Shown: one piece after another, positions 21,816 to 31,386 of the stretch
How the letters are laid out: each line of letters begins with the position of its first letter
Numbering within the stretch: position 1 is the first letter of the stretch
Source of the DNA: Allopontixanthobacter sediminis
Lineage (GTDB): Bacteria; Pseudomonadota; Alphaproteobacteria; Sphingomonadales; Sphingomonadaceae
Assembly (NCBI RefSeq): GCF_009828115.1
Contig: NZ_WTYL01000002.1
Location: 930,001-994,000, forward strand
Length of the DNA: 64,000 nt
Direction: 5' to 3'
Program-made: the position numbers and the translations under genes
Notes under the pieces: generated by a model
Told to the model about the DNA's origin: nothing
Databases searched by the model: none
Seen by the model: only the letters and a program-made list of their open reading frames with translations

Positions 21816-22544
21816 TTACTTCTTTCCCAGCGTCAGAGTGTTCGGCCCCAAGGCTTTTGCAGGGGTGGCAGACGCCGCCGTTGCAGCTGTGGCCGCCGCA
21901 TGCGATGGGGCCGACGCTAGAACCAAAACCTTTTCAACGATTCCAAAGATCGCTGTCATGTCGTGCGCTTCGACCTTCGGGAACACCGGAGAGCCCTTCA
22001 GGGACAAAATAGCGCGAAGCCGGTTCACATTGACGGTATAGAGGTGATCGCACACGACATAGGCCGTCCGGCCTTCTGCATGGCCCTTGGGATTGGGGTT
22101 TTTCGAGAGCTGATGAAAGTGCGTCCCCGCCTGCTGCTGAGCACTGGTGACAGGCAGGATGATACAGGTGTCGTGCAGTGAATTGGCAGCGCGAATGACG
22201 ATACCGGGATGCTCGTTCACGAACTCAGGCACATAAGCGTCGTGCGGAAAATCGACCCAATACATCTGCCCGACACGCGGACGGCTTTGAATGCGGCGCT
22301 CGCGGCGGCTGATCGGGACGTATCCGGCCTTGATAATTTCATGATGCTGCGGAAACGGATGACCGAGTTCGGTCGTCATGTTCTCGACCGCCGGCATGTT
22401 CCTAAAATTGATTGGGACAAAGCCTTTCGCCAGTAAATCTTCGTTGGTCGGTATTGGCGCATAGCCCGCTGCGAGCAGTTCGTCCTCGGTCGGGAGCGGC
22501 ACTTTCATATTCGGCTGATCTTCTGAAATATCGTCATGCGGCAT
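21816..22544 (-). CDS. PemK/MazF-type toxin-like protein with an N-terminal repeat region
   Basis: The PemK-like domain spans about residues 88-200 of 242 (RPRVGQMYWVDFP, EHPGIVIRAAN, CIILPVTSAQQ). These proteins are mRNA-cleaving toxins of type II toxin-antitoxin systems. Before it, three copies of a motif E-(D)-(L/I)-(L/I)-x-(A/K)-G-(Y/F)-x-P-I occur at about residues 20-31, 35-45 and 69-78. No separate antitoxin gene is adjacent, so this N-terminal part could inhibit the toxin in cis or position it. The Ala-rich C-terminus is probably disordered. The next gene upstream in the same direction ends 33 bases away. Confidence 0.72.
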   Translation of the reverse strand: MPHDDISEDQPNMKVPLPTEDELLAAGYAPIPTNEDLLAKGFVPINFRNMPAVENMTTELGHPFPQHHEIIKAGYVPISRRERRIQSRPRVGQMYWVDFPHDAYVPEFVNEHPGIVIRAANSLHDTCIILPVTSAQQQAGTHFHQLSKNPNPKGHAEGRTAYVVCDHLYTVNVNRLRAILSLKGSPVFPKVEAHDMTAIFGIVEKVLVLASAPSHAAATAATAASATPAKALGPNTLTLGKK

Positions 22545-22577
22545 GGAAAGGCTACTTTTCCCCGGAGGCTGTTTGTC

Positions 22578-23741
22578 TCATTGCGGTGTGGCCGTATTCA
22601 TTGGCCGACTAAATTCACCTCGCAGGGCATCGAGCGCTATTTGGGTGTAGCCGGCTTCGTAAATTTCGATCTGGGTACGGCGCTTATAGTAGGAAAGTCG
22701 ACGACCCGGCGTATCCGCCTCAATCCGCATGCGCGCCACGCCGCGGATTGCCGGCGCGCGACGATGCTGCGCCAGCGTCACCAGCATGTCGATGCCATAG
22801 CGTTCGAGCAGGTTGCTGCGCTCTTCCGAAAGGTTGGCCGCAGCGTCGAGCATCGTGCGGGTGAGATGATAGACATCGTCACCTTCACCCTGATGATACA
22901 GGGCTGCCGGATCGACCGGGAATAATGGCTCGGCGTCCGATTCCTCGCTGTCGAAGATCCACGCTTCATACCAGATGGCCCCGATCTTCTCGAGCATCGC
23001 CACCCGCGCCCAGAAATCCTCCCAGGCTCCATCTTTGCGGCGGCTTTTCGAGCGATGATAACCGGCCCAGTCATCCCCCGCAGACTTTGACCCGCCCACC
23101 AGGCGAAGGGCCCAGACGGAATGGATGCCAATCTCAAAAACCTTGCGGGCAGGATAAGCCTCGGGCGGAGTCTGGCTCAGCGAGCTGATCGGCACGCCGA
23201 ATGTCGCATCGAGCTGGACCAGGCCATAGAGGTCCACCAGCATTCGCAGCAGCAGCGCGTCGCCGGTCTCGCGGACACGGCGAAGCATTGAAGCCTCAGT
23301 CTCGATGCCCGTTACCAACGCGACCGGCAGAAAGATCGGGTCGCTGTCGAGAGGGATCGGCTGCAGACGATATTGCGGATAAAGCTTCGTTGAGCGATCA
23401 GTGTGCGCGACAAACCCATGCTCGATTAGATCGTCGATCGCGACCTTGGCCCGTGGTTTGCCCATACCCGTATGTTGCTCGCATGCCTTGGCAGACCATT
23501 TGCTGAGTTGATGGTCGCTGCCGGTGCCGGCAAGCAGCACGATATATGCGGTGACCAGGTTCAGCCTGTTGCCAGTCTCGACCTCCCACAAGCGTTCCCA
23601 GGCTGCACGATCAATGGCAAGGAAATTGCCACCTCTTCCCTTCCCTCGAACGCGATCGATACCGCCTGATTCGCCTTCATGGGACGCCGAACCGTCCAAA
23701 GGCGCATTTCTCGATCGTTCCATGAAGGCGTGATAGCACAT
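22578..23741 (-). CDS. Putative winged-helix protein, possibly replication-associated
   Basis: This 387-residue protein is not a family I can name. Residues 45-115 look like a winged helix (RAAWERLWEV, LVTAYIVLLAGTG, SKWSAKACEQHTGMGKPRAKVAIDDLIEHGFV), followed by a large mixed domain. The ATG at 23741 follows GGGGACAAAAAG; ATG 23723 is an alternative. Immediately upstream is a 9-bp tandem array. A PemK-like gene follows in the same direction. A plasmid-type initiator with iterons plus an addiction gene would fit, but a repressor with its operator array is an equal alternative. Confidence 0.5.
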   Translation of the reverse strand: MCYHAFMERSRNAPLDGSASHEGESGGIDRVRGKGRGGNFLAIDRAAWERLWEVETGNRLNLVTAYIVLLAGTGSDHQLSKWSAKACEQHTGMGKPRAKVAIDDLIEHGFVAHTDRSTKLYPQYRLQPIPLDSDPIFLPVALVTGIETEASMLRRVRETGDALLLRMLVDLYGLVQLDATFGVPISSLSQTPPEAYPARKVFEIGIHSVWALRLVGGSKSAGDDWAGYHRSKSRRKDGAWEDFWARVAMLEKIGAIWYEAWIFDSEESDAEPLFPVDPAALYHQGEGDDVYHLTRTMLDAAANLSEERSNLLERYGIDMLVTLAQHRRAPAIRGVARMRIEADTPGRRLSYYKRRTQIEIYEAGYTQIALDALRGEFSRPMNTATPQ

Positions 23742-23753
23742 CTTTTTGTCCCC

Positions 23754-23826
23754 ATCAAGGGAATCAAGGTAATCAAGTTATTCAAGGACATCAAAAACAT
23801 TGGAACACATCAAAAAAATCAAGAGA
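23754..23826. repeat. Exact 9-bp-period tandem array (ATCAAGGNA), iteron-like
   Basis: ATCAAG-type units begin at 23754, 23763, 23772, 23781 and 23790, with exactly 9 bases between starts. After a degenerate unit and a one-base slip, two more begin at 23809 and 23818. The array lies 12-85 bases upstream of the minus-strand gene starting at 23741, the place for iterons or a multi-site operator. Confidence 0.7.
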
Positions 23827-24041
23827 ATAGGATCACGCGGTTCTCCGTCTGTTTGGCAAGGAATGGCTGAAATCAGGGGTTTAGGACACAATTGCGAGTT
23901 GAATTTTAACGTCTTGGGCCTATATAGAACTGACAGCTTCGGCTGCTTCGGCTTAACGGCCTTTTGGAACTACACCGCAAGGTGCTCGGGGAGAGCTTCG
24001 TAAGAGGCTCTCCCCTTTCCTCATCCAGGTCCCCTAGCATC

Positions 24042-24330
24042 ATGCACCTTTCTGGTCGCCGATCGCGCGTCGCGCGTTCAACCCTCACCTTCGAGCAGGG
24101 CTTCCAGCTTGCCGCCAAGCCGGTCGCGGCCGAGTTCGTCGAGTAGGTGCTGTTGTGCGCGATCGACGATCTCGAACCCACGCTGACGCGCAACGGTTAC
24201 TGCACCGGCGCGATCGTGAGCCAGCTTAGCACCTGGCAATCCGATGTGCGCGCATTCCTCGCCGGACCACTGGACGCCGTACAAACACGAACTGAATAAG
24301 CTGCTTCGCGAAGCGTGGGTGCCGATATGA
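24042..24330 (+). pseudogene. Decayed short coding remnant
   Basis: From ATG 24042 a frame runs to TAG 24144-24146, stays open afterwards (VLLCAIDDLEPTLTRNGYCTGAIVSQL), then a frame change near 24285 leads into KHELNKLLREAWVPI ending at TGA 24328-24330. The pieces read like one protein of about 95 residues broken by a stop and a shift. The family is not recognised; a chance arrangement cannot be excluded. Confidence 0.35.
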
Positions 24331-24863
24331 TGCCGGTCTCCAAACCTCATTGTCGAATCCGTGAGTATGCCAAGACAAGCATCGGGAATGTCGTGAAGTG
24401 ATGAAAGCTGCCTTTCAAAGCCCGATTAGCGAACGTCGCATTCTGGTCGCAAGCGGACGCGCGCAGTTTCAGTGTCGAACGGCAGCTTTATCGTGTCCAG
24501 CTATCAACTCCGAACTGTCGGCTATCGGCCCAATTGCAGACAACGGTGGCGGTCCTACTACCGTCTTCGATTTGCCAAGCTAGGCCTCTGAAACTCGATG
24601 TATCTTCGCAAGACCTAGCCCGCGAAGGCCCCGGTGCAGGACCTTGAAGGTTCACTCAGCAGAAAAGTACTCGCTCTCGAGCTTTAATTTACTGATATTG
24701 CTTGTTTATCTTACGCTGCTTTTAAATGGAGCCCCGATCTGGGCCCCATGACCCTACCGGTGCATGGGGTTTGAGCTCTGTTAGGCCGAATCGCGCCTTT
24801 CCCCGTCAGAAGCATCAGGTGCTACATCTCGATCTGTAGGGCTTCCGTTTGACCCGATTAGCT
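24331..24863. other. Intergenic region with repeat remnants and no intact gene
   Basis: About 530 bases hold no plausible gene. They contain the left copy of the 120-bp inverted repeat (24668-24790) and, at 24400-24560, sequence with scattered AACTGYCGG and CCAATTGC words shared with 21.58 kb. Confidence 0.5.
24668..24790 (+). repeat. Left copy of a ~120-bp imperfect inverted repeat (att-adjacent sequence)
   Basis: Starting at ACTCGCTCTCGAGC, this segment matches the reverse complement of 48422-48548 at roughly 80 percent of positions. It includes TTACTGATATT, CTTGTTTATCTTACGCTG, AGCCCCGAT and GACCCTACCGGTG. It ends in GGGGTTTGAGCTCTGTTAGG, a degraded version of the tRNA T-arm-like end of the right copy. 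Confidence 0.75.
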
Positions 24864-25871
24864 CTAGTCATGGCCGCCAATCGCAGGCCCCGGTATGTAT
24901 GTCCGCTTCAAAGGCAAAAGCATTTGATAGCGCGGCTCGAACTGATGGTAATGTGAATAGATCAACTCGATCAGTATCGGTCCATCGATAAGGCGCAGAT
25001 TCGGTTTGGTGCGTTCAAAGGTGCGAGCATCAGGCGAAAAGCTCCCCAACGTAACGAACAATCCGTGTTCACCATTTTCGATCGCGCCATGAAGTTGCTG
25101 CACTTCAGGCCTGCCAATTGTTGTTAGAATTTGTTTGCACTGTACCTTGATAATAGGCGGCTCGAAGCCGAGTTCGTCACGGTGAGCGATAATGTCGATC
25201 CCCCCGTCACCGGAAGCTTGTGTGACGCGGCTGTGATAGCCCATGCATTTCAACAGATGTGCGACGAAATGCTCGAACTGATATGGCGTCTGATTAGCTT
25301 TTAGACGCTTGATAATGAAATCTTCGGTCGACTCTTCCACCTGCAGCGATACTTGCTCGGCACTGACTTCCTCGTCGATATCTTGGGCCTCGAACGCATC
25401 CCCCTCCATTGCTGCGAGAAATTCGTCCGCATGCGTAGTCACTTGGAACAGCGTGACGGCTGATCCAATCTCATTGAGCGCGCTTTGAGAAAAAGAGGCA
25501 CGAGGAACCGACGCGATCCATTTTACGGCGCGGCGGTTTGGGCATCTTACTGGGGCGTCGGGAACATATTGATAATCGCCCTCGATGATCCCGATATTGA
25601 CCATCCGATTTGGCTTAGAAGGAAATATGACGATATCGCCTACCTTCATTTCAAGCGCAAACCGATAGATGACACCCGCGTTAACCGGGATTGCACCCGG
25701 CTTTTTCTCTGGATAGGCCTCGGCAACTTTGGCTTTGAATGCATCCCTGTTAGGCGCGATCGACGATAGATCGCCAACTTTGTGCCAGCCAATCGCGATG
25801 TAGCCATTTTCTATTGGCCGCAAATCGTGATCGCGCGCCATATGGACGCCCCAAATCGTGGTATCTCTCAT
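24864..25871 (-). CDS. Mrr-like restriction endonuclease, last gene of the hsd operon
   Basis: In this 335-residue protein, residues 1-125 form a PUA/EVE-like reader-type region ([39 protein letters not shown]). The C-terminal half is an Mrr-type PD-(D/E)XK domain with [12 protein letters not shown] near 221 and VQCKQI near 242, carrying the catalytic Asp and the Q-x-K signature. Mrr enzymes cut methylated DNA. The start overlaps the hsdR stop by four bases (ATGA), so it is translated with the type I enzyme. A reader plus nuclease next to an hsd operon suggests a type IV activity added to the modification-based system; this is inference. Confidence 0.85.
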   Translation of the reverse strand: MRDTTIWGVHMARDHDLRPIENGYIAIGWHKVGDLSSIAPNRDAFKAKVAEAYPEKKPGAIPVNAGVIYRFALEMKVGDIVIFPSKPNRMVNIGIIEGDYQYVPDAPVRCPNRRAVKWIASVPRASFSQSALNEIGSAVTLFQVTTHADEFLAAMEGDAFEAQDIDEEVSAEQVSLQVEESTEDFIIKRLKANQTPYQFEHFVAHLLKCMGYHSRVTQASGDGGIDIIAHRDELGFEPPIIKVQCKQILTTIGRPEVQQLHGAIENGEHGLFVTLGSFSPDARTFERTKPNLRLIDGPILIELIYSHYHQFEPRYQMLLPLKRTYIPGPAIGGHD

Positions 25872-28800
25872 TTTCTGATCTCTCGAAGAAGAATTTCGGC
25901 TTGGGCCAAAACGGTCTGAACGGCCTCATCAGCTAGGTCAGGTGGATATCCATACTTCTTAAGTATACGCTTCACCAATACACGCATTCGAGCGCGAGCG
26001 CTTTCTCGCTGATGCCAATCTACGGTGACGTTGCTATTCAATTGCTCCAATAATTCGTGTGCGATCACGCGTAATTTTTCGTCTCCCATTGCCTCGACCG
26101 CGCTTTCGTTCTCGGCAAGGGCATCATAGAATGCAATTTCTTCCTGGCTTAATCCTCGAACCTCACCCCGCGCGCGTGCCGCCTGCATGTCCTTGGCGAG
26201 CGAAATAAGTTCTTGGATCATCTCAACAGCAGAAATTGCACCTGCGTGATAGCGCGCGACCGCCTCTTCCAGCCGATTTGAAAACGCACGGCTTTCGACC
26301 AAATTTGTCTTCGAACGGCTCACAATCTCGCCATTGAGCAATTTCTTCAGAGCTTCGAGTGCGAGATTTTTCTTATCCATCTTTTCGATCTCCATAAGGA
26401 ACTCGTCAGACAGGATCGAAATATCGGGCGATTGGATGCCAGCGACCTTGAGGATGTCGATTATTTCAGATGAGGCGACCGCCCGATCGATAAGCTGTTG
26501 CACAGCGAAGGAGCGATCCTTTTCGCTGATTTTTCCCGTCGCAGTGTTCTTGGCTAGCGAGGCTCGGATAGCCTGAAAGAAACCGACCTCATCTCGTATG
26601 GCTCGTGCCTCATCACTCGCAGAGGCAAGCGCGTAGGCTTTTGAGAGCTGTAGCACCATGTCGAGATAGCGACGGTGGGCCCGCTTTTTGTCTTCTTCAT
26701 TCTTTTGCTTTGCAGCTTCGGATTCCTGCCATTTTAACACCCAGTCGATTGCACCGCCTAGGCAAATTAGGCGTTCACGTGGCTGACCATCCACTCCTGG
26801 GCGGTAGTCAAAACCGTGGAGCAGATCGCGGATAGACTCATAGCGTTCCATCATCACTGCAACCGCTGCGGCTTCGTCGATACCTGTCTTATCGCGGTCC
26901 GATTCAGTGTATTGGCCAAGAGCGCTTCGTAGGTTCTGCGCAATGCCAATATAATCAACGACCAACCCTCCGGGCTTGTCCTTGAACACGCGGTTCACGC
27001 GTGCAATTGCCTGCATTAGACCGTGTCCACGCATAGGTTTGTCAATATACATGGTATTCATGCAAGGCGCGTCGAAGCCCGTTAGCCACATGTCGCAAAC
27101 GATAACTAGGCGCAGAGGATCGTCAGGATTTCGCGCTCGCTTGGCAAGATCGTCGCGTCGCTTCTTTGCACCAATGTGTTGTTGCCAATCCAGTGGATCA
27201 GAAGCCGCGCCGGTCATCACAATCTTGACCAAGCCTTCACTGTCTTCTGCAGAATGCCAATCCGGGCGCAGCTCAATGATCTTGTTATAGAGCGCAACAC
27301 ATATGCGGCGGCTCATGCACACGGCCATCGCCTTGCCGTTCAAAGCTTCGAAACGAGCTTCGAGATGCGTCACCATATCTGCCGCGACCTGTTCCAACCG
27401 CTTGTCAGAGCCGACAAGTGCTTCAACGGCGGACCATTTGGCCTTCATCTTTTCGGCTTCGGTCAAAGACTCATCTTCGATCAACGCCTCAATCTCCGCA
27501 TCGATCAGTGGTTTTTCGTCCTCATTAAGTTCGATACGTGCCAGACGGCTTTCATAGTAGATCGGCACCGTCGCACCATCTTCCACCGCGCGACTGATGT
27601 CGTAAACGTCTATGTATTCGCCAAAAATAGCCGGAGTGTTGATGTCCGCTGCTTCAATGGGTGTTCCGGTGAAGCCAATAAAAGATGCGTTGGGCATGGC
27701 CTGACGAATGTAGTGGGCATAGCCGTAACGCCGAATTCCGGTTTCCCGGTTTAACTTAGACTCAAAGCCATATTGACTTCTGTGAGCTTCGTCAGCGATG
27801 ACGATGATGTTGCGGCGATCAGATAAAAGCGGAAAGCTTTCCTCGCCGCGTTCGGGCGAGAACTTCTGCACTGTGGTGAACACGACACCGCCCGCTGCCT
27901 TGTCGAGAAGCTGCTTAAGGACGTAACGGCTATCCGCCTGTTCTGGGTTCTGACGGATAAGGTCACGACACAGACCGAAGGTTTCGAAGAGTTGATCGTC
28001 TAGGTCATTCCGGTCAGTTAGAACCACTATGGTGGGGTTCTCCATCACTTGCGATTTGACCGCAAGGCCCGCGAAGAACGCCATAAGGAGGCTCTTACCT
28101 GAACCTTGGGTATGCCAGATCACTCCGATCTTGCGGTCACCTTCTGGCCGCGTAGCATCTATCGCTTCTCTCAAGGCCTTCTTTGCCCCGTGGAACTGGT
28201 GATACCCCGCAACAATCTTGAACGGGCCATCGCCCTTGTCGCCAAAGACGATGAAATCGCGGATCAGTGCGAGTAGATTCTCTTTGGCAAAGACCCCAAG
28301 CAGGAGCGTTTCCAGTTCAGGCGTACCACGATGGGCGAAGTCTTCGCCATTGACAGTTCGCCAAGGCATGAATCGTTCCTGGTCAGCAGTGATCGATCCA
28401 ATGCGCGCTTCCATCCCATCGGATGTCACAAGTACGGCATTTGTGCTGAATAGGCTGGGGATTTGGTGCAAATAAGTCTGCAGTTGATTGTAGGCACCAG
28501 TTAGCGTCGCGTTCTGAGCTGCTGCGTTCTTCAGCTCCAACACTGCAAGGGGGAGTCCGTTGACGAACAAGACAATGTCCGGTCGGCGATTGGCCCGGTT
28601 CTCCACAACAGCAAACTGATTGACCGCGAGCCAATCATTGGCATCTGGGCGATCAAGATCGATGAGCCAAATCTTTGTTGAAGTAGCCTTGCCCGTTTCG
28701 TCTCGATATTCGACATCGACACCTTCGGTAAGCAACTTATGGATGCGCCGATTTTCTTCGACAAGTGAGGGAAGCTCGCCCGACAACACCCGTCGCAGGC

Positions 28801-29005
28801 CTTCATTCCGTGCCGGTTCGAGAGCATCGGGGTTGAGCTGGGCAATCGCCGACTCCAACCTCCCGATAAGAATTACATCGCCGAAGGATCGCCGCTCTGG
28901 CGCGACGCCATCGGGCGCGATCACGGAGCCGTGGAGATAGGACCAGCCAAGCTCTTGCAGGGTTTCCAACGCTGCCAATTCAACGATGTCCTCGTTGATG
29001 CTCAT
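25868..29005 (-). CDS. hsdR: Type I restriction enzyme R subunit
   Basis: The 1045-residue product is the motor and nuclease subunit. The N-terminal nuclease site is [21 protein letters not shown] near residues 138-160 (Asp and Glu-x-Lys). The SF2 translocase motifs include HTQGSGKS near 298, [24 protein letters not shown] near 405 and [10 protein letters not shown]-terminal helical region binds HsdM/HsdS. It overlaps the SIR2-like gene upstream and the Mrr-like gene downstream by four bases each. No frameshift or missing catalytic residue is visible. Confidence 0.97.
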   Translation of the reverse strand: MSINEDIVELAALETLQELGWSYLHGSVIAPDGVAPERRSFGDVILIGRLESAIAQLNPDALEPARNEGLRRVLSGELPSLVEENRRIHKLLTEGVDVEYRDETGKATSTKIWLIDLDRPDANDWLAVNQFAVVENRANRRPDIVLFVNGLPLAVLELKNAAAQNATLTGAYNQLQTYLHQIPSLFSTNAVLVTSDGMEARIGSITADQERFMPWRTVNGEDFAHRGTPELETLLLGVFAKENLLALIRDFIVFGDKGDGPFKIVAGYHQFHGAKKALREAIDATRPEGDRKIGVIWHTQGSGKSLLMAFFAGLAVKSQVMENPTIVVLTDRNDLDDQLFETFGLCRDLIRQNPEQADSRYVLKQLLDKAAGGVVFTTVQKFSPERGEESFPLLSDRRNIIVIADEAHRSQYGFESKLNRETGIRRYGYAHYIRQAMPNASFIGFTGTPIEAADINTPAIFGEYIDVYDISRAVEDGATVPIYYESRLARIELNEDEKPLIDAEIEALIEDESLTEAEKMKAKWSAVEALVGSDKRLEQVAADMVTHLEARFEALNGKAMAVCMSRRICVALYNKIIELRPDWHSAEDSEGLVKIVMTGAASDPLDWQQHIGAKKRRDDLAKRARNPDDPLRLVIVCDMWLTGFDAPCMNTMYIDKPMRGHGLMQAIARVNRVFKDKPGGLVVDYIGIAQNLRSALGQYTESDRDKTGIDEAAAVAVMMERYESIRDLLHGFDYRPGVDGQPRERLICLGGAIDWVLKWQESEAAKQKNEEDKKRAHRRYLDMVLQLSKAYALASASDEARAIRDEVGFFQAIRASLAKNTATGKISEKDRSFAVQQLIDRAVASSEIIDILKVAGIQSPDISILSDEFLMEIEKMDKKNLALEALKKLLNGEIVSRSKTNLVESRAFSNRLEEAVARYHAGAISAVEMIQELISLAKDMQAARARGEVRGLSQEEIAFYDALAENESAVEAMGDEKLRVIAHELLEQLNSNVTVDWHQRESARARMRVLVKRILKKYGYPPDLADEAVQTVLAQAEILLREIRK

Positions 29006-30021
29006 GCAACACCTTCCAAAAGCGTGATAAGCAGTTGCTCGATCATTTGGTCATGAGCATCGGTCGGGTAATAGATTGGATGTATTCCCGCCTCAGCCAG
29101 AAACTCTCTGCGCTGCTGGCGGTCATTCTCCGGGAGTGGCAAAAAGGCATAATGGAGGGGTCTACCAACTGGTGCATTGGCGTGAAGATGTTTCAATGCC
29201 TCGACTGTGCGGTCGTCTGTCAAACTACACCCAAGAAAGAGAAGGCTCTTCGTTCCTGTTATCGCATTGATTACCTCAGCCAATGTCCTTTGCTCTGTAT
29301 AAGTAGCTGAATACTCTTGTGACGTCAGGACACGACCATGCGCAGTATCGGCTTCACCGTGGAGACGAAGCAAGCAATGCGGTTCATTGCCAATCCTGCC
29401 AGGAGCATCTCGCAGCGCTGCCCCCGAGAAGGTATTTGCGAACGGGATACCTGCAATGTGATATGCATGTGTAAGCACATAATCGAAATTCGTCGTAACT
29501 ACCTCTTGCCCAAAGATGCGAGGCAAGAGCTGAACCGGCCCGTCCACGCGCCTTTTGTGGGAACCAAGTTTCGCAAATACCTCCTCAGCTAGCACCACTG
29601 GACCGAGTATATCGTGCACTGCCTGAGCTGCTTCTTCGTATTGGGCCGCAACCAAAAACGCATCAATCTCCTGCACCCTGTCCGGCGCATCCGCCAACAG
29701 CGACTTAAGAAAGTCACCCCACAGCCTATGCCCACTGGCGCAAGACATTCCCGCGCCCACGAAAGGAATTACAGCACCTTGCTTGATACGGTGGATGAGT
29801 GCTTCTAAACGATCGCGACAGCCGTTTTCGTCTAAAAATTCCATTACTTGATCGCAGGCGTTCGCGCGTTCAGCAGCGACCCAATCAACCAGCAAGCCGT
29901 TAAAAATGTCTTGATCCATTTTGGCCAAGACTTCGGCACGAGACCAAACCTTCGTGCGAATCTCAATATCGCCTTCTTCGTTCAGTTCATCAATAAACCG
30001 CTGCCTGAAATACTCTTCCAT
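29002..30021 (-). CDS. SIR2-like domain protein inside the hsd operon
   Basis: The 339-residue protein has an N-terminal helical region of about 75 residues, then a SIR2-type Rossmann domain. The motifs are PFVGAGMS near 85 (NAD-binding), [12 protein letters not shown] near 175, LLRLHGE near 217 and [13 protein letters not shown] near 263. Bacterial SIR2-like proteins act as NAD-depleting effectors in Thoeris, DSR and related defence systems. The gene abuts hsdS with no gap and overlaps hsdR by four bases, so it is made with the type I complex. Acting as an abortive-infection backup is inference; a different NAD-dependent role is possible. Confidence 0.85.
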   Translation of the reverse strand: MEEYFRQRFIDELNEEGDIEIRTKVWSRAEVLAKMDQDIFNGLLVDWVAAERANACDQVMEFLDENGCRDRLEALIHRIKQGAVIPFVGAGMSCASGHRLWGDFLKSLLADAPDRVQEIDAFLVAAQYEEAAQAVHDILGPVVLAEEVFAKLGSHKRRVDGPVQLLPRIFGQEVVTTNFDYVLTHAYHIAGIPFANTFSGAALRDAPGRIGNEPHCLLRLHGEADTAHGRVLTSQEYSATYTEQRTLAEVINAITGTKSLLFLGCSLTDDRTVEALKHLHANAPVGRPLHYAFLPLPENDRQQRREFLAEAGIHPIYYPTDAHDQMIEQLLITLLEGVA

Positions 30022-31386
30022 TCAAGCCCCCCCCACCTGAGGAGGGCTGACCTGCACCTCGCCAGACATTAGGCGTGGCAATAAATAGGCGCGGGTTTCG
30101 GCAAGGGTTCGATTTTCTTGTGCGGCACTCACGATCCTTGCGAATAATGGCTCGGCAATTTCGCCAAATGCGGAGATAAGCTTGGCACTGGAAGGAACTG
30201 CCGATGTGATCGGACGAAAGTTCTTTTTGCTAATTTCCTGAAAGGTGGAGCCGTTGGCATTGGCAGTTATCTTGTTCATGTTAGCTTTGCACCAACAATA
30301 CAGATAGGCGCTCCCAAACTCCTTATTAGGCAATAGGCCGATAAAGCCCTGATTGATCGCGACCGGAACTTGGGCAATCGCCAGATAGCCAATAGGGGCG
30401 CGGGAGGAGAGCAGCACCGCACCCACGGGAAGTAGCCCCGAAGTGATCTTGGCAAGGCCGGCGTCGCTAATCTGCCGTGATGTATCAAAGAGCGCGAGGT
30501 CATTCATACCCGACAAGTCCTTGGGGGTTGCCCAATGATGCAGTCCGGGGGACCAAAGGCTGTCATCACGCGTGCTGGGTGTTGTGCCTCCCACTGCTTT
30601 TATCAAATCGCCAATTTCGGTTTCAAGCCACCCCACCGGCAAGCCATCACTACCGAAAGACATAGGAAAGAGAGCTGCAAGTCCGGCGGCGCGTTGGCGG
30701 TCCGGGGTCAGCCCGGCCATAACTGCGGTTGGATCGGTTGTGCCCGCTTGAGCTCGGCGCACTGGACCAAAATCTACAAACCAATCTTGAAAAATTGCCA
30801 GCGCCATCCCCTCCAACGTCTCATTGATCCGCCGGTTGAGTTCAATTTGATCATCCAGGTCAGATAGAATTTCTGCTGTTTCGCGCTGTTTTCTAAGATT
30901 CTCGGGGAACTCAAACGAATGGGTTGTAGCAAACAGTGTGTATTGGAAACGGGCAACGCCGGTGTGCTGGATATGGAACGGGCGCAACGCGCCTGAATGG
31001 TATTCGGCTTGTAGTTTCCAAAACAAATAAGCAGGATCAACAGCAGATAGGTCAGGCCTAAGAAATCGCGCAAAGCTTGCACAGATGAGGGGTAACCTTG
31101 CTTGTCGAATAACCCGCTCGTTTATAAAAACAGTTCGGCCAGTTGGCTGATCTTTTGTGCCGCCCGCCGTTTCGATCAATAGATCATTGAGCTGTAGCGC
31201 TTTGCGTCCGGCTATATCCTCCCGTATGTATCGAATTGGCAACGTCGATAAATCACCATATCGAACTCGCTCAAAATCTGTTCCTCGAATTACCTGCATA
31301 GGCACGAAACCGGGACTAGGTTCGCCCAAACCCCATTCCCCATCGCGTGTAAAGCTTAGCAATTGTGAGAGTGTGTGCACTGGCAT
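30022..31386 (-). CDS. hsdS: Type I restriction enzyme specificity (S) subunit
   Basis: The 454-residue protein has two target-recognition halves. Each ends in the conserved helical spacer: TAEILSDLDDQIELNRRINETLEGMALAIFQDWF near 170-200 and ENRTLAETRAYLLPRLMSGEV at the end. It confers the bipartite DNA target on the M2S and R2M2S complexes. ATG 31386 overlaps the hsdM stop by one base (TGATG), and a TTG just upstream is less likely. The first half starts directly without the usual extra leader. The recognised sequence cannot be deduced. Confidence 0.93.
   Translation of the reverse strand: MPVHTLSQLLSFTRDGEWGLGEPSPGFVPMQVIRGTDFERVRYGDLSTLPIRYIREDIAGRKALQLNDLLIETAGGTKDQPTGRTVFINERVIRQARLPLICASFARFLRPDLSAVDPAYLFWKLQAEYHSGALRPFHIQHTGVARFQYTLFATTHSFEFPENLRKQRETAEILSDLDDQIELNRRINETLEGMALAIFQDWFVDFGPVRRAQAGTTDPTAVMAGLTPDRQRAAGLAALFPMSFGSDGLPVGWLETEIGDLIKAVGGTTPSTRDDSLWSPGLHHWATPKDLSGMNDLALFDTSRQISDAGLAKITSGLLPVGAVLLSSRAPIGYLAIAQVPVAINQGFIGLLPNKEFGSAYLYCWCKANMNKITANANGSTFQEISKKNFRPITSAVPSSAKLISAFGEIAEPLFARIVSAAQENRTLAETRAYLLPRLMSGEVQVSPPQVGGA

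Noticed and set aside
27176-27754. Plus-strand open frame inside hsdR
   Set aside because: The minus-strand hsdR frame carries all translocase motifs across this interval; the plus-strand frame shows none.
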